64,000 bases of DNA from Mycetocola lacteus (GCF_003667575.1 NZ_RCUY01000001.1:248001-312000), one strand, 5' to 3'. Numbered from the stretch's first letter, positions 17,010 through 25,203 are shown. Translations and numbers: made by a program. Notes: generated from the letters alone by a model not told the origin.

Positions 17010-17510
17010 CTAGAGGCCCAGCTGAGTATTGAAGAGCGTGTTGTCCCAGAACAGGATTTCCTGGGCGATGCGTCCGTTCTCCCAGCGTGCGAACGTTGCC
17101 ATCTGCAGTTCCAGCCGTTTCCCGGTGGGTTCGACCCGAGTGCCGTCGGGGAGGATCATCGGCGCGGTGAAGGTGCCCGCGGTCACTCCGACCACGGCGG
17201 TCCAGTCTCCCTGGGCGACCTTGATCGGATGCGAAAGCACCCGGGCATCCGGCATGAACGACACCATAAACTGCATGTCACCCACGTGGGCATCGAGGTC
17301 GTGCACGGCGGTGCCGTCGGGCATCACCACGTCGGGGGCGTCGGAGTGCAGGTCGCGAAAGAGCGACCAGTCGTGGGTGCTGTAGGCGTCGAAGTCCATC
17401 CGGTCAAACAGCTCGGTGTTTTTCGCCGCGAGTTCCTTTTCCGCACGCAGCTCGGCCAGCTCTGCTTCGAGTGCGGCGATGCGGGCGGTGGCGGTTTCCA
17501 GGTCTGTCAT
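17010..17510 (-). CDS. SnoaL/NTF2-like protein with coiled-coil start
   Basis: 166 residues. Residues 1-32 form a predicted coiled coil (heptads in ARIAALEAELAELRAEKE). The rest matches the SnoaL-like polyketide-cyclase fold: FDRMDFDAYSTHDWSLFRDLH, GDMQFMVSFMPDARV and the terminal strand IAQEILFWDNTLFNTQLGL. It is cytoplasmic with no signal peptide; the reaction, if any, is unknown. A strong AGGAGAGGGG ribosome-binding site precedes ATG 17510. Probably an ordinary gene at the island edge. Confidence 0.8.
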   Translation of the reverse strand: MTDLETATARIAALEAELAELRAEKELAAKNTELFDRMDFDAYSTHDWSLFRDLHSDAPDVVMPDGTAVHDLDAHVGDMQFMVSFMPDARVLSHPIKVAQGDWTAVVGVTAGTFTAPMILPDGTRVEPTGKRLELQMATFARWENGRIAQEILFWDNTLFNTQLGL

Positions 17511-17629
17511 GGTTCCCCTCTCCTTCTGTCGTCCCGAAGCGTCTCGGGACGACGATCTGGGTTCAGCCTACGTCCGGATCACGTCCGCAATTATTAAATT
17601 CGGATAACAACTCGGAATTAGTGCGAGGG

Positions 17630-17767
17630 TTAGGAATACAGCCCAAAATAGTCCCGGTCGGTAGCCTCGCGCGCGAAGGCGGGATCAAAACCGGGTGCGT
17701 CCTCATCGACGATGAAGGCCAGGGCACAGTAAATAGGCCGACGAGTCCGCCGCGACTGGAAGATCAT
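17630..17767 (-). CDS. small 45-residue protein, coupled to upstream gene
   Basis: Short frame starting MIFQSRRTRRPIYC and ending RDYFGLYS. Its ATG shares one base with the stop of the 273-residue gene upstream (TGATG), the usual arrangement for translational coupling. It is rich in G/C-ending codons like its neighbours and has a balanced composition, so I consider it real. It has no TM segment. Function unknown; it could also be the displaced C-terminus of the upstream protein after a frameshift. The remaining gap to the SnoaL gene (17511-17629) holds nothing I can recognise. Confidence 0.5.
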   Translation of the reverse strand: MIFQSRRTRRPIYCALAFIVDEDAPGFDPAFAREATDRDYFGLYS

Positions 17768-18588
17768 CACGAATCCCCCGCCGCCGTCGGGTTCGGGCCG
17801 CCGCCCGCGAGCATCCGGGCACGTGCGGCCCGGGCGATGATCGCCGGCAACTCGGGATCGTGCCAGGTCGGGTCCGAATCAATAATCCGCCCCAGCGTTT
17901 CCCGCGTGGATTCGACCTCACCCTCCAGCGCCTGCCTTAGGGCAGAGTGTACCCCGGTGACCGCCGAGGCGATGCGGATCAATGATCCAGCCCACACGTC
18001 CTGGTTCAGTTTTTTACGGGCCTTGAGGTGGCGGCGGCGAGCGCGAAACCCCCGCGGAGCAAAGTACCACCGCACACCGGGATAGCGCTTCAAGCTCTCC
18101 GCCTCGACCGCGGCCACCGCATCCTCGATGGCGAGGGTTCCGTCCCGGTAGGCCTCAACGATCTCACCGAGGAATCGAGTCTCGTTTCTGACTTCCGGTG
18201 TTCCACCCGCAAGCCCGGTCATCAGCACCGAGGACTCCACGCACGCGTCCAGCCAGGCCTGTCCGGCCGGGCTTACGGGTAGGAGCCGGGGACGAAAATC
18301 CGAGTCGAAAATCATACTGATGAGCGCGTCAGTATCCGCCGCCGGCGCCGGGATGAGACGGTCCATCAGTCCATCGCTACGATGCCAGGTGCCCACATCA
18401 AACATCAGGTCTCCGGGGGAATCCAGCCACAGGATATCGACCACCAGACCATCATCCCGAGGTGTCTTTCCAATAAAGCTGTGCGAGAGGAGTCGTCCGG
18501 TCGCGATCACCGTACCGTGCCAGTCGTCCACGGTTCCCCAGACGATCCCGCCCTCAATGAGGGTGTCCCAAGCCCTGGGCTCAGCCAT
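17767..18588 (-). CDS. unknown 273-residue island protein
   Basis: Not recognised. The first half is beta-rich with aromatic residues (GGIVWGTVDDWHGTVIATG, VDILWLDSPGDLMFDVGTW); residues 60-130 look helical. A central basic patch (RGFRARRRHLKARKKLNQD near residues 179-197) precedes helices ending in ARMLAGGG. No TM helix or signal peptide. It overlaps the upstream HLX gene by eight bases, so the two are likely translated together. HTG-acquired accessory function or immunity role is only a guess from context. Confidence 0.6.
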   Translation of the reverse strand: MAEPRAWDTLIEGGIVWGTVDDWHGTVIATGRLLSHSFIGKTPRDDGLVVDILWLDSPGDLMFDVGTWHRSDGLMDRLIPAPAADTDALISMIFDSDFRPRLLPVSPAGQAWLDACVESSVLMTGLAGGTPEVRNETRFLGEIVEAYRDGTLAIEDAVAAVEAESLKRYPGVRWYFAPRGFRARRRHLKARKKLNQDVWAGSLIRIASAVTGVHSALRQALEGEVESTRETLGRIIDSDPTWHDPELPAIIARAARARMLAGGGPNPTAAGDS

Positions 18589-19102
18589 GTGGGAACTCCG
18601 TTCTGCCCTCGGCGAGGAAGGCGGTGATGTTGGATTTCAGGGCGCGGGAGTTCTCGCGAGTGCCCGAGTTCCGGAGCATCCCGTTCCACTCGGGCAGGCT
18701 GTCCAGCGCCTGGGCCAGCTCCCCCAGGCTGGAACGCATATGACGGTGCCGGGACCACTGCCGCAGCGCCTGCCGCAGAACGATGCGAAACAGTGCTGCA
18801 TCGCTCACCAGGTCGGATTCACCCCGGGCCGAGACCTCATTCATGATGCGTGGGAGTCGTTCCCCCAGCTGGCCCAGATCGGCCGCATCCACCCACTCGA
18901 GTTCCCGCATTCGGCGCACCTCCCCCGGCGTAATCCGGCCCGAACGCACCTCGATTTCCAGCCGCAGGCCGCACGGGGCAAGGACAAGCGTGGTGCTACT
19001 TGGCTTCGACCGGAACACCACCCGAGCCACGGTGTCCACCAGAATCTGAATCAGCGCAATCAGCATGCCGAATACAAACTGGATCAGGCCAAGGAGAAAC
19101 AT
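18581..19102 (-). CDS. HLX paralogue 1: one-TM helical protein
   Basis: 173 residues. One N-terminal TM helix (MFLLGLIQFVFGMLIALIQ) followed by a helical cytosolic domain. Family hallmarks: an entry segment RITPGEVRRMRELEWV near residues 59-74, the core FRIVLRQALRQW near residues 106-117, then LGELAQALDSLPEW and a final amphipathic helix. The same order of motifs recurs in the genes at 19162, 20633, 22800 and 25272. The ribosome-binding site is GGGAGG. Function unknown. It sits directly downstream of its closest paralogue (19162) and overlaps the gene at 17767. Confidence 0.65.
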   Translation of the reverse strand: MFLLGLIQFVFGMLIALIQILVDTVARVVFRSKPSSTTLVLAPCGLRLEIEVRSGRITPGEVRRMRELEWVDAADLGQLGERLPRIMNEVSARGESDLVSDAALFRIVLRQALRQWSRHRHMRSSLGELAQALDSLPEWNGMLRNSGTRENSRALKSNITAFLAEGRTEFPHG

Positions 19103-19161
19103 GGCCTAGCCTCCCGTTTGATCGTCGGTGCGCATACTTCGGACATCGTCTCCCGGGGTGA

Positions 19162-19683
19162 TCATGCCGGGGTGCCGATTTCCGAATCCAGATAGCGCAC
19201 AATGCTCGTCCTGAGCGCTCGCGCGTTTGGACGGGTGTCGGTGTCGTGCGCGATGGTCTGCCACAGGGGAAGGACTCCGAGCTCTTCGGCGACTCCGGTG
19301 AGCGAGGACCGCATCTCGCGATGCCGACCCCACTGTCCGAGAGCGTTGCGCAGCACCAGGCGAAACATCGCCTGGTCCGATGCGACAGCGCGACTTCCCG
19401 AGATTTCTTGCACGGAGATGAACTCCGGTGCCCGTTTGCGAAGGCGATCGATGTCCCGTGGCGCAACCCACCCCATGTCCCGACACCGCGCGAATTCGCC
19501 GGCGGAAATGCGTCTTGACCGCAGGGCAAGCTCGAGACCCAGCCCGGTGGGCACGGGCTCGAATGATGACGCTCGTCTTCCACGGATCCCGAACAGGAGA
19601 TCCATCAGGGACCCGGTGATGTACGCGACCGCTTCGCGAATGGTGTGGAAAACTGACAGGACGAAAAAACCTGCAAATGGCAT
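19162..19683 (-). CDS. HLX paralogue 2: one-TM helical protein
   Basis: 173 residues, same length as the neighbour at 18581 and clearly its tandem duplicate: RISAGEFARCRDMGWV, FRLVLRNALGQWGRH, EMRSSL and LGVLPLW correspond position by position. A hydrophobic N-terminal segment (FAGFFVLSVF...AVAYITG) probably anchors it in the membrane. AGGTCAG precedes the ATG. Function unknown. Confidence 0.65.
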   Translation of the reverse strand: MPFAGFFVLSVFHTIREAVAYITGSLMDLLFGIRGRRASSFEPVPTGLGLELALRSRRISAGEFARCRDMGWVAPRDIDRLRKRAPEFISVQEISGSRAVASDQAMFRLVLRNALGQWGRHREMRSSLTGVAEELGVLPLWQTIAHDTDTRPNARALRTSIVRYLDSEIGTPA

Positions 19684-19690
19684 ATCTGAC

Positions 19691-19888
19691 CTACCCCATC
19701 ACCAAGATGCGCCCGAGCCGGCCCGAAAAGAGATCGACAATTCGACGGATGTCCCACTCGTCCCACCAGACGTCCTCAACGAGGTCCAACCGCTGGGCCA
19801 GACCTGGGAGCATCGCGGAAACTCCTGGCTCGTAGGGAGTGACAGGCCACCCGTTCGAGGGATCATCGGTATCCAAAATGGGCGACAT
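19691..19888 (-). pseudogene. truncated copy of the gene at 20116
   Basis: 65 residues starting MSPILDTDDPSNGWPV, against MSLILDTDDPAIEWPL in the full-length paralogue. Both contain a WWDE motif (EDVWWDEWD and EDTWWDEVD), but here about 35 residues between that motif and RRIVDL are missing and the C-terminus is lost. About 60 bases upstream of the start are also similar in both copies. It is either a decayed duplicate or a minimal functional form. The gap 19889-20115 otherwise contains nothing convincing. Confidence 0.5.
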
Positions 19889-20115
19889 ACGGGGAGGGTT
19901 CACAATCTCGTGGGGATAAGAATCATCCGGGTGGGAACAGAATAGCGTGGACGGGCACCCCGGCGGTTTCGGCGACCTCTTCCTCAATTCTCCTGCCGGG
20001 GTGACGGCATGGTGAAGGCAGAGAGCCGGGAGATGATTGATGGCTCCGCGCATTGGGACCATTTTCTTCGGCGGTCGGCATCATGTGGTGATCGTTCGAC
20101 GACCGCTCTCACGAT

Positions 20116-20550
20116 TCACGGGGTGAGACGAACCCCGAACCGATCCACCATGAGCCGCCAGGCCTCGGCATCACTCAGGTCAAAAATATCGGCGGCTTCG
20201 CGGGTACTCGCACTGCGGGTGCGCACCCGGCGGCCCCGCCATCCACGACGGCCGGTCGGCACGCTTCCGATCAGGGCAAGGTCCACAAATCGGCGAACGT
20301 CCACACGCCTGTCACTCACGGTAAAGATCACCCGCTCGACCACCTGTTCACGGCTGCCCGGAGCCGGCACAATCTCCAGGTTGATCACATGGCCGGCCGC
20401 GTCCAGGCAGAAATCCACCTCGTCCCACCAGGTGTCCTCGTAGAGGTCGATCAGCGCGGCCGGAGCGGAAACCACCATGGGGAGGCCGCTCTCATAGGCG
20501 ATCAGGGGCCACTCGATCGCAGGATCGTCGGTGTCCAGAATGAGCGACAT
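20116..20550 (-). CDS. unknown 144-residue protein with WWDE motif
   Basis: Not recognised. Starts MSLILDTDDPAIEWPL, then a helical segment, LYEDTWWDEVDFCLDAAG, a strand-rich part (HVINLEIVPAP, RVIFTVSDRRV) and a basic patch (RRGWRGRRVRTRS) before a terminal helix. No TM segment. A DUF402-like or nucleic-acid-binding role cannot be claimed from this. No good ribosome-binding site precedes the ATG. Located in the minus-strand island between HLX genes, with a truncated duplicate downstream. Confidence 0.55.
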   Translation of the reverse strand: MSLILDTDDPAIEWPLIAYESGLPMVVSAPAALIDLYEDTWWDEVDFCLDAAGHVINLEIVPAPGSREQVVERVIFTVSDRRVDVRRFVDLALIGSVPTGRRGWRGRRVRTRSASTREAADIFDLSDAEAWRLMVDRFGVRLTP

Positions 20551-20632
20551 TTGGGAGGGCTCGCAATCTCTCGGGGTAATGACCAGTCTGATGGGATCAG
20601 GGAAACGTGGGACGGGGCGGGAACATCCCGGA

Positions 20633-21136
20633 TTAGGGGTTGCCCGCCGGAGCGAGCCACTCCTGAATCTTGACCTTCAGTTCAGGTGCGATCTCTTCCT
20701 CCCCGCTCCCTCGCTCGATCACGTTCCAGACCGGTATCTGCCCGAGCGCCACGGCGGTATCGGTGAGCCAGCCGCGCGCACCCCCGGCGATGTCCCACGT
20801 GTGCAGCGCGCTTTCCAGCGCGATCTTGAACACCCGATAGCGCTGCGCATCCTCGGTGTCGGAGGAACCGGGTACGGCATCGAGCTCCCCTGCGATCTCG
20901 GCGGCCTGATCCTCGGTAATCCACCCCAGGACGACGGCCTGCTGAATGCCCACCTTGTCGAGGCGGTAGGTCCGCGCGAAGAAGGCAAATTCCGCGGGCG
21001 TTGGCATGATGCGATGATCGTCTGCCGGTCGCGGTGCAGGCTTGTCTCGTGGTTTGCGGATCAACGGCCCACACAGACCAACGAGCGCGAAAATCGAGAG
21101 AATCAGGATTCCCAACACTGGGTAATCGATGGTCAT
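20633..21136 (-). CDS. HLX paralogue 3: one-TM helical protein
   Basis: 167 residues. TM helix near residues 6-24 (PVLGILILSIFALVGLCGP), basic linker (RKPRDKPAPRP), then MPTPAEFAFFARTYRLD, LGWITEDQAAEIAG, the core YRVFKIALESALHTWD and ALGQIPVW. It is closest to the copy at 25272. It lies 44 bases downstream of the PHL gene at 21181, one of three PHL-HLX pairs. The ribosome-binding site is weak. Function unknown. Confidence 0.65.
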   Translation of the reverse strand: MTIDYPVLGILILSIFALVGLCGPLIRKPRDKPAPRPADDHRIMPTPAEFAFFARTYRLDKVGIQQAVVLGWITEDQAAEIAGELDAVPGSSDTEDAQRYRVFKIALESALHTWDIAGGARGWLTDTAVALGQIPVWNVIERGSGEEEIAPELKVKIQEWLAPAGNP

Positions 21137-21180
21137 GGGTCAACGGTCTTTCGGCTAGATGTGTGCGGGATACGGGCGAG

Positions 21181-22176
21181 CTAAATCCGGCTCAAGCCCT
21201 CAGCAAATTCGAGAAGCGCAAGACGCGCGTTCGCCTGCTGTAACGGAATATCGCCGTCGCCATCGTGCCAGAAACCATCGGGCTCTTCGCTACTCCACTC
21301 GGGAACCTCCTCGTACACGCAGATCGGTGAGCCGTGCCGTTCCAGATAGTCTGCGTCCGAGGACAACAGCATCTCCACGCAGGACCACGGCAACTGGAAC
21401 TCCCCCCAGTGCTCGTCGATGTAGCGCAGAATCGAGCCGACAACCAGCGCCCGCGTTTTGTCACGCTCGCCCGATTCGGGCCGGTTGGTGCGCACCCAGT
21501 CCTCGAACTCGGTGCGTTCGCTGCCCCACATCTCGACCAGTGCAAACATTGCTGGGTCGCCATCGATCAGGCCGCCGCCGTAGAGGTCGCCCGCGAGATC
21601 CAGCGCATCCTGGCGTGAGACCACGCCGACCTCCCACGCGTAGGCCAACACCGGTGCGGTAATCTCCGAGAGTTGGAGGGTGTCCCCAATGGCGTCCCTC
21701 AGCAGGATGATCGAGCGCCGCGGGTAGCGTTTGGTGATCGCCGAGGCTTCGGGATTTCGCCCACCGAGTTCCCCCGACTCCGCATCGATCCAACCGCGGA
21801 TCTCCCGGAATGCAGACTCAACCGAACTCGCGGTGACCCGCCGTAGCCCGGTCCAGGCATCGCTCTCCACCGCGAGCAGCACGCCGCCGCGTGAATCAAG
21901 CGCCCGAATCCTCTGGATCGATCCGCGCGGCATCCTGCGCACCCGGAACGAGCCCACCACGATCAGCGAGCGCCGGGTCAGGTAGAGCCCGTTGAACACC
22001 AGCACGAGGAGGCAGCAGAGCGTCACCACACCGGCGATTCCCCAGCGCACCACCGGGTTGTGCCCGGCCAGAATCCCCACAATGGCGAGCACAAGATCCA
22101 CGCCGAACACCACGATGGGGAATTTCAGCACCCGGTGGGTGCCCCGAACGCGCCCGGTCATCCGATATTCGGTCAT
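21181..22176 (-). CDS. PHL paralogue 2 with C-terminal extension
   Basis: 331 residues. N-terminal half: two TM helices (near residues 20-38 and 46-66) and the PHL signature NGLYLTRRSLIVVG, FRVRRMPRGSIQRI. The C-terminal half (from about residue 155) is a separate cytosolic helical/acidic domain with VLAYAWEVGVVSRQDALDLA and EEVPEWSSEEPDGFW that I do not recognise; small immunity-type domains have similar composition, but that is inference. GGAGGAGG precedes ATG 22176. It leads the pair with the HLX gene at 20633. Confidence 0.65.
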   Translation of the reverse strand: MTEYRMTGRVRGTHRVLKFPIVVFGVDLVLAIVGILAGHNPVVRWGIAGVVTLCCLLVLVFNGLYLTRRSLIVVGSFRVRRMPRGSIQRIRALDSRGGVLLAVESDAWTGLRRVTASSVESAFREIRGWIDAESGELGGRNPEASAITKRYPRRSIILLRDAIGDTLQLSEITAPVLAYAWEVGVVSRQDALDLAGDLYGGGLIDGDPAMFALVEMWGSERTEFEDWVRTNRPESGERDKTRALVVGSILRYIDEHWGEFQLPWSCVEMLLSSDADYLERHGSPICVYEEVPEWSSEEPDGFWHDGDGDIPLQQANARLALLEFAEGLSRI

Positions 22177-22242
22177 GGTTTTCCTCCTCCGCCTCGAAGC
22201 GGCGAGGACGATGCAAAACCTAAGAATAGTGGGTGTTATGCA

Positions 22243-22485
22243 CTAGTCAAGACCGTTTGTTAATCCGTCCTCCATGACCGCGTTTAGCGGGCGAGTGCGC
22301 GCTTCACCACGACGGATTTGCTCGGCCTCACTACGCAGCGTGTACGCATACTCCAAAGTAGCCAGTTGCTCGACCACCGCTTCACGAACATAAAACGCCA
22401 CGGGCCGGCCGGTGGACGCGGCGAGCGCATCCAAGCGGGCTTTGATTTCAGCGGGAAGACGCACACTGAGAACGTCTGTAGACAT
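22243..22485 (-). CDS. orphan ribbon-helix-helix antitoxin-like regulator
   Basis: 80-residue RHH protein of the RelB/ParD/CopG type. The strand MSTDVLSVRLPAEIKARLDA near residues 1-20 is followed by ALAASTGRPVAFYVREAVVEQL, the usual helix A-turn-helix B, and a charged C-terminal helix that would bind a toxin. No toxin gene (RelE, ParE, Fic, PIN) is adjacent, so it is an orphan or acts alone as a repressor. The palindrome ATGTATACAT overlaps the start codon and may be its own operator. Confidence 0.85.
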   Translation of the reverse strand: MSTDVLSVRLPAEIKARLDALAASTGRPVAFYVREAVVEQLATLEYAYTLRSEAEQIRRGEARTRPLNAVMEDGLTNGLD

Positions 22486-22493
22486 GTATACAT
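22484..22493. promoter_or_regulatory. candidate RHH operator palindrome
   Basis: Perfect palindrome ATGTATACAT overlapping the start codon of the RHH gene, flanked by an imperfect GACA/TGTC extension. Position suits autorepression. Confidence 0.4.
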
Positions 22494-22570
22494 TGTCTCA
22501 CAGCGCGTTCTCTTTGGGCAGAGCAGATCCTCGTTCCCTAATATCCCCACCAGGATTTCATGTTCCGCGC

Positions 22571-22762
22571 TCACTCGCTTTCGGGAGGTCCACCATCCGG
22601 ATCATTTCGATTGTCCCAATCCTTCGACTGACTCGAACGCACCATCCAGACAATGAGGAGACCTACGAGCCCAATTATCGCCGTTGTCATTACGATATCG
22701 AGTGCCGCATCACTAATCCTTACCTGGTCAAACCAGGGCTGGTCGGTGAGGTGTGGATTCAT
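22571..22762 (-). CDS. small single-TM protein
   Basis: 63 residues from ATG 22762 (GGGAGAGAG upstream; a longer frame to 22798 lacks support). A short external start is followed by one TM helix (ALDIVMTTAIIGLVGLLIVW) and a polar, acidic tail (DNRNDPDGGPPESE). It sits 37 bases downstream of the HLX gene at 22800. Function unknown. Confidence 0.6.
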   Translation of the reverse strand: MNPHLTDQPWFDQVRISDAALDIVMTTAIIGLVGLLIVWMVRSSQSKDWDNRNDPDGGPPESE

Positions 22763-22799
22763 CGTCGCTCTCTCCCAGGCGTTCGTTCCAATGAACAAA

Positions 22800-23363
22800 T
22801 TATGTACCGTGCTCTCTCACCCAGGTCCGAAGCTTATGGCGCAGCACCGTGGAATTATCTCGATCGCCGGTGTCCCGCGTGATATCTGCCCACTCCTCGG
22901 AAATCCCCAGCTGAGTGGCGAAGCTAGAAAGCAGGTTCCGCATGCCACGAACGCGCTTCCAGTTCGCCAGAGAACGACGCACGATGATCCGCATCAGCGC
23001 AAACGCGTCGCGATCAGATTCGTCCAGATCTGCTCGTTCGATGGTTTTGGACCGCAGCGTTGAGGCTTCCTCTGCGGTCATCCACCCACGCTCCGCGGCC
23101 ATTTCCAGTCCACGCGCACCAATCTTTCCCCGCGCATGCACTCGCTTGATCTCGGATGTGGTGGGGATGAGTCGTTCAGGATTCCACGGAATGAACGGAC
23201 GCAGCGGTCGCGGCGCATCGTCCACGGTGTCCCAGCCCATTTTGCGTATGATGAGGTTCGTCAGAAGGGACAATGGGGCACGCACAAAAACCACAAATAC
23301 GATGGTGAACAGCGTCCCCGCGGTCAGCGGAAAGCGATTCGCTAGCTCCCAGAACTGCTCCAC
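22800..23363 (-). CDS. HLX paralogue 4: one-TM helical protein
   Basis: 187 residues. TM helix near residues 12-36 (LTAGTLFTIVFVVFVRAPLS), then LIPTTSEIKRVHARG, ERGWMTAEEASTL, the core LMRIIVRRSLANWKRV, TQLGISEEW and the terminal helix LRHKLRTWV. The GTG start at 23363 lies inside the end of the PHL gene at 23342 (22-base overlap) and is preceded by GGTGGTGAG, so the pair is co-translated. Function unknown. Confidence 0.65.
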   Translation of the reverse strand: MEQFWELANRFPLTAGTLFTIVFVVFVRAPLSLLTNLIIRKMGWDTVDDAPRPLRPFIPWNPERLIPTTSEIKRVHARGKIGARGLEMAAERGWMTAEEASTLRSKTIERADLDESDRDAFALMRIIVRRSLANWKRVRGMRNLLSSFATQLGISEEWADITRDTGDRDNSTVLRHKLRTWVREHGT

Positions 23364-23854
23364 GTGTTCTCACCACCCCGTTCATGGCGAATCCGCTCGT
23401 CCCCGATCAACGAGGCCAGGGCGCGCTCCACCTCGGCGCGTTTGCGGGTCCGAAACGCCAGCGAGGGCAGGTGTCGCTGCCGATCACGGTTTCCCTCCAC
23501 GGAAGCCGGGCTCAGAGCCAGCACCGGCATCGAATAAAACGGTACGGAATCGAATACACCCTCGAGGAGGGCGGTACGCAGGGGCACACAGGAGAACCAT
23601 TCAATCGCCGCAAGATCGTACCTCCGGGTGCGCCAAAACTGGCGAACCACGAGGACCGACCCATCGGAATAGAGCCCCATCAGAGCGAACCGGATGATGA
23701 CCGCAGCCAGCAGCACGATCAAGACACCTCGAAAAGCCAGTGCGGCGAGGGTTGCATCCGCAACGAATCCGGAGGCGATGCCCAGCAGGAGCAGCCCGGG
23801 AATCGGCACCGCCCACAGCAGCGTCCAGGCGTTGGTGTGTCTGACTTTTCTCAT
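23342..23854 (-). CDS. PHL paralogue 3
   Basis: 170 residues. N-terminus MRKVRHTNAWTLLW resembles other PHL starts; two TM helices (near residues 9-27 and 32-52), then LMGLYSDGSVLVVRQFWRTRRYDLAAIEWF, the family pattern with a shorter YV motif. GGTGAA precedes the chosen ATG 23854, two bases after the stop of the upstream gene; an in-frame ATG at 23869 overlaps that gene. Overlaps the HLX gene at 22800. Function unknown. Confidence 0.65.
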   Translation of the reverse strand: MRKVRHTNAWTLLWAVPIPGLLLLGIASGFVADATLAALAFRGVLIVLLAAVIIRFALMGLYSDGSVLVVRQFWRTRRYDLAAIEWFSCVPLRTALLEGVFDSVPFYSMPVLALSPASVEGNRDRQRHLPSLAFRTRKRAEVERALASLIGDERIRHERGGENTWSSSGS

Positions 23855-23855
23855 A

Positions 23856-24629
23856 TCAGGATTCACCATAGTGGGCGCGCGCCCGCCGCATGGCTCGCCG
23901 AACCGCGGATCTGCGGACCGCGAGCGCGGTACCGATCTCTCGGTGTGCCCGCCCGATCGACCGGGTCACCGCCTCGGCCACCCCAAACCTTGCCGAGATC
24001 TCACCGAGCGCGTCGGGGTCGTCATCGGCGGCGGCCCGCAGAGCCAGCACCAACAGTTCGCGGCTCAGCGTTCCATCCACCCGCACCGAGACGTGTCGCG
24101 CATCCCGCGAGGCCTGAACCCAGAAGAAACGCTCATCCCGGACGATCAACAGGTACTCGGTAGGGTCATCGGGAAGCGTCATCGCCAGCACCAGCACATC
24201 GCCCGCGTACTGAACCTGGCCGGCGCGCCAGGACGAGCCCGAGTCACCCGTGGGATCCTCGCCGCTAACAACCGCCCGGATGTGCTCGGCGTCAAAGATG
24301 TGTTCCTCGGCAGAGATCAACAGCTCAACCGAGACGTTTATACCGTGAAGTGTGGCCTCGATCGGATAGACACCGCGCAGTTCCACCGCGCCATCACCCC
24401 GGGAAATGTCCTCGATGGTCAGCCAGCCGGCGGCGATCCCATACGGATCGGCGACGGTCACCGATTCAGCCCCGTGTACCCGCAGCCTCAGCCGCCGCCA
24501 CCCCTGGCGGTCGGAGAAATACACAATCGGCGCGATACCGCGAACGTCGCGTGCGAGCGTTCCCTGCAGGTCGGCAATGGCGATGATCGGATCGCCCAGA
24601 TGATCGATGTCGGTGTGTATCCATTTCAT
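23856..24629 (-). CDS. unknown 257-residue soluble protein
   Basis: Not recognised. Residues 1-150 are strand-rich (PIIAIADLQGTLARDV, IAPIVYFSDRQGWRRL) and may be two beta domains; residues 150-200 contain DPTEYLLIVRDERFFWVQASRDARHVSV; the last 60 are helical and very basic (AVRRSAVRRAMRRARAHYG). No TM helix. GGGAGTAG precedes ATG 24629. It is followed at two bases by the PHL-HLX pair, so the three may form one unit. Confidence 0.55.
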   Translation of the reverse strand: MKWIHTDIDHLGDPIIAIADLQGTLARDVRGIAPIVYFSDRQGWRRLRLRVHGAESVTVADPYGIAAGWLTIEDISRGDGAVELRGVYPIEATLHGINVSVELLISAEEHIFDAEHIRAVVSGEDPTGDSGSSWRAGQVQYAGDVLVLAMTLPDDPTEYLLIVRDERFFWVQASRDARHVSVRVDGTLSRELLVLALRAAADDDPDALGEISARFGVAEAVTRSIGRAHREIGTALAVRRSAVRRAMRRARAHYGES

Positions 24630-24702
24630 GAGCTACTCCCTGCGTGTGGCGTGACGACGTGAAAGATTCCTCTCGGCGAGAGTGCTCGACGGTACTGCGA
24701 TC

Positions 24703-25203
24703 TCACCGCCTGCGCCGCAGACCGGTCCGACCATTTTCCGGGTCCGGGACGAAACCGATACCGGTGAGGCTGGCAATTCCGATCATGATTCCACGCGCAT
24801 GCCGACGATAAAACACACAACTCGGATACTCGGTGAAATTCCCCAATTTGTCCTCAACTGCCATGCACCGAAACTGCCGATCGAATGGCCAGAAATACCC
24901 CAGCAGTGTGCCCATGTCGATGTATTCAACGTGTCTGAGCGAGCGAATGCTAACAAGCGGAATACGGCGGATTCGCACCCAGGACACGAAGATCAGATCG
25001 TATTTGGAAACATAAATGCCCGCGGTGAGCGCGGTGGTGAGTGCGATCAGCATGAGAAACAGAGAAGGCACCCACAGGAGACACATCACCCGCGGCATTC
25101 CCTCTGGGGCTAGCCAGGCCCCCACCGGGATGATGCTCGTCACACAGACAACGCCCGCGGCTGCGGCACGGGTATACCCCGACGACCCTCGTATCCGTTT
25201 CAC
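24703..25203 (-). CDS. PHL paralogue 4
   Basis: 166 residues. Two TM helices (near residues 13-32 and 40-64), then TAGIYVSKYDLIFVSWVRIRRIPLVSI, the clearest PHL signature, and a strand-rich end. The start is placed at GTG 25203, not the ATG nine bases upstream, because TATCAT lies seven bases before it and the N-terminus MKRIRGSSGYTRA then aligns with MKRVRHSAGFSRV of the copy at 31684. Function unknown. Confidence 0.65.
   Translation of the reverse strand: MKRIRGSSGYTRAAAAGVVCVTSIIPVGAWLAPEGMPRVMCLLWVPSLFLMLIALTTALTAGIYVSKYDLIFVSWVRIRRIPLVSIRSLRHVEYIDMGTLLGYFWPFDRQFRCMAVEDKLGNFTEYPSCVFYRRHARGIMIGIASLTGIGFVPDPENGRTGLRRRR

Noticed and set aside
19889-20115. 53-codon minus-strand frame starting MMPTAEENG
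   Set aside because: Low-complexity middle and no start signal; more likely part of the duplicated upstream region.
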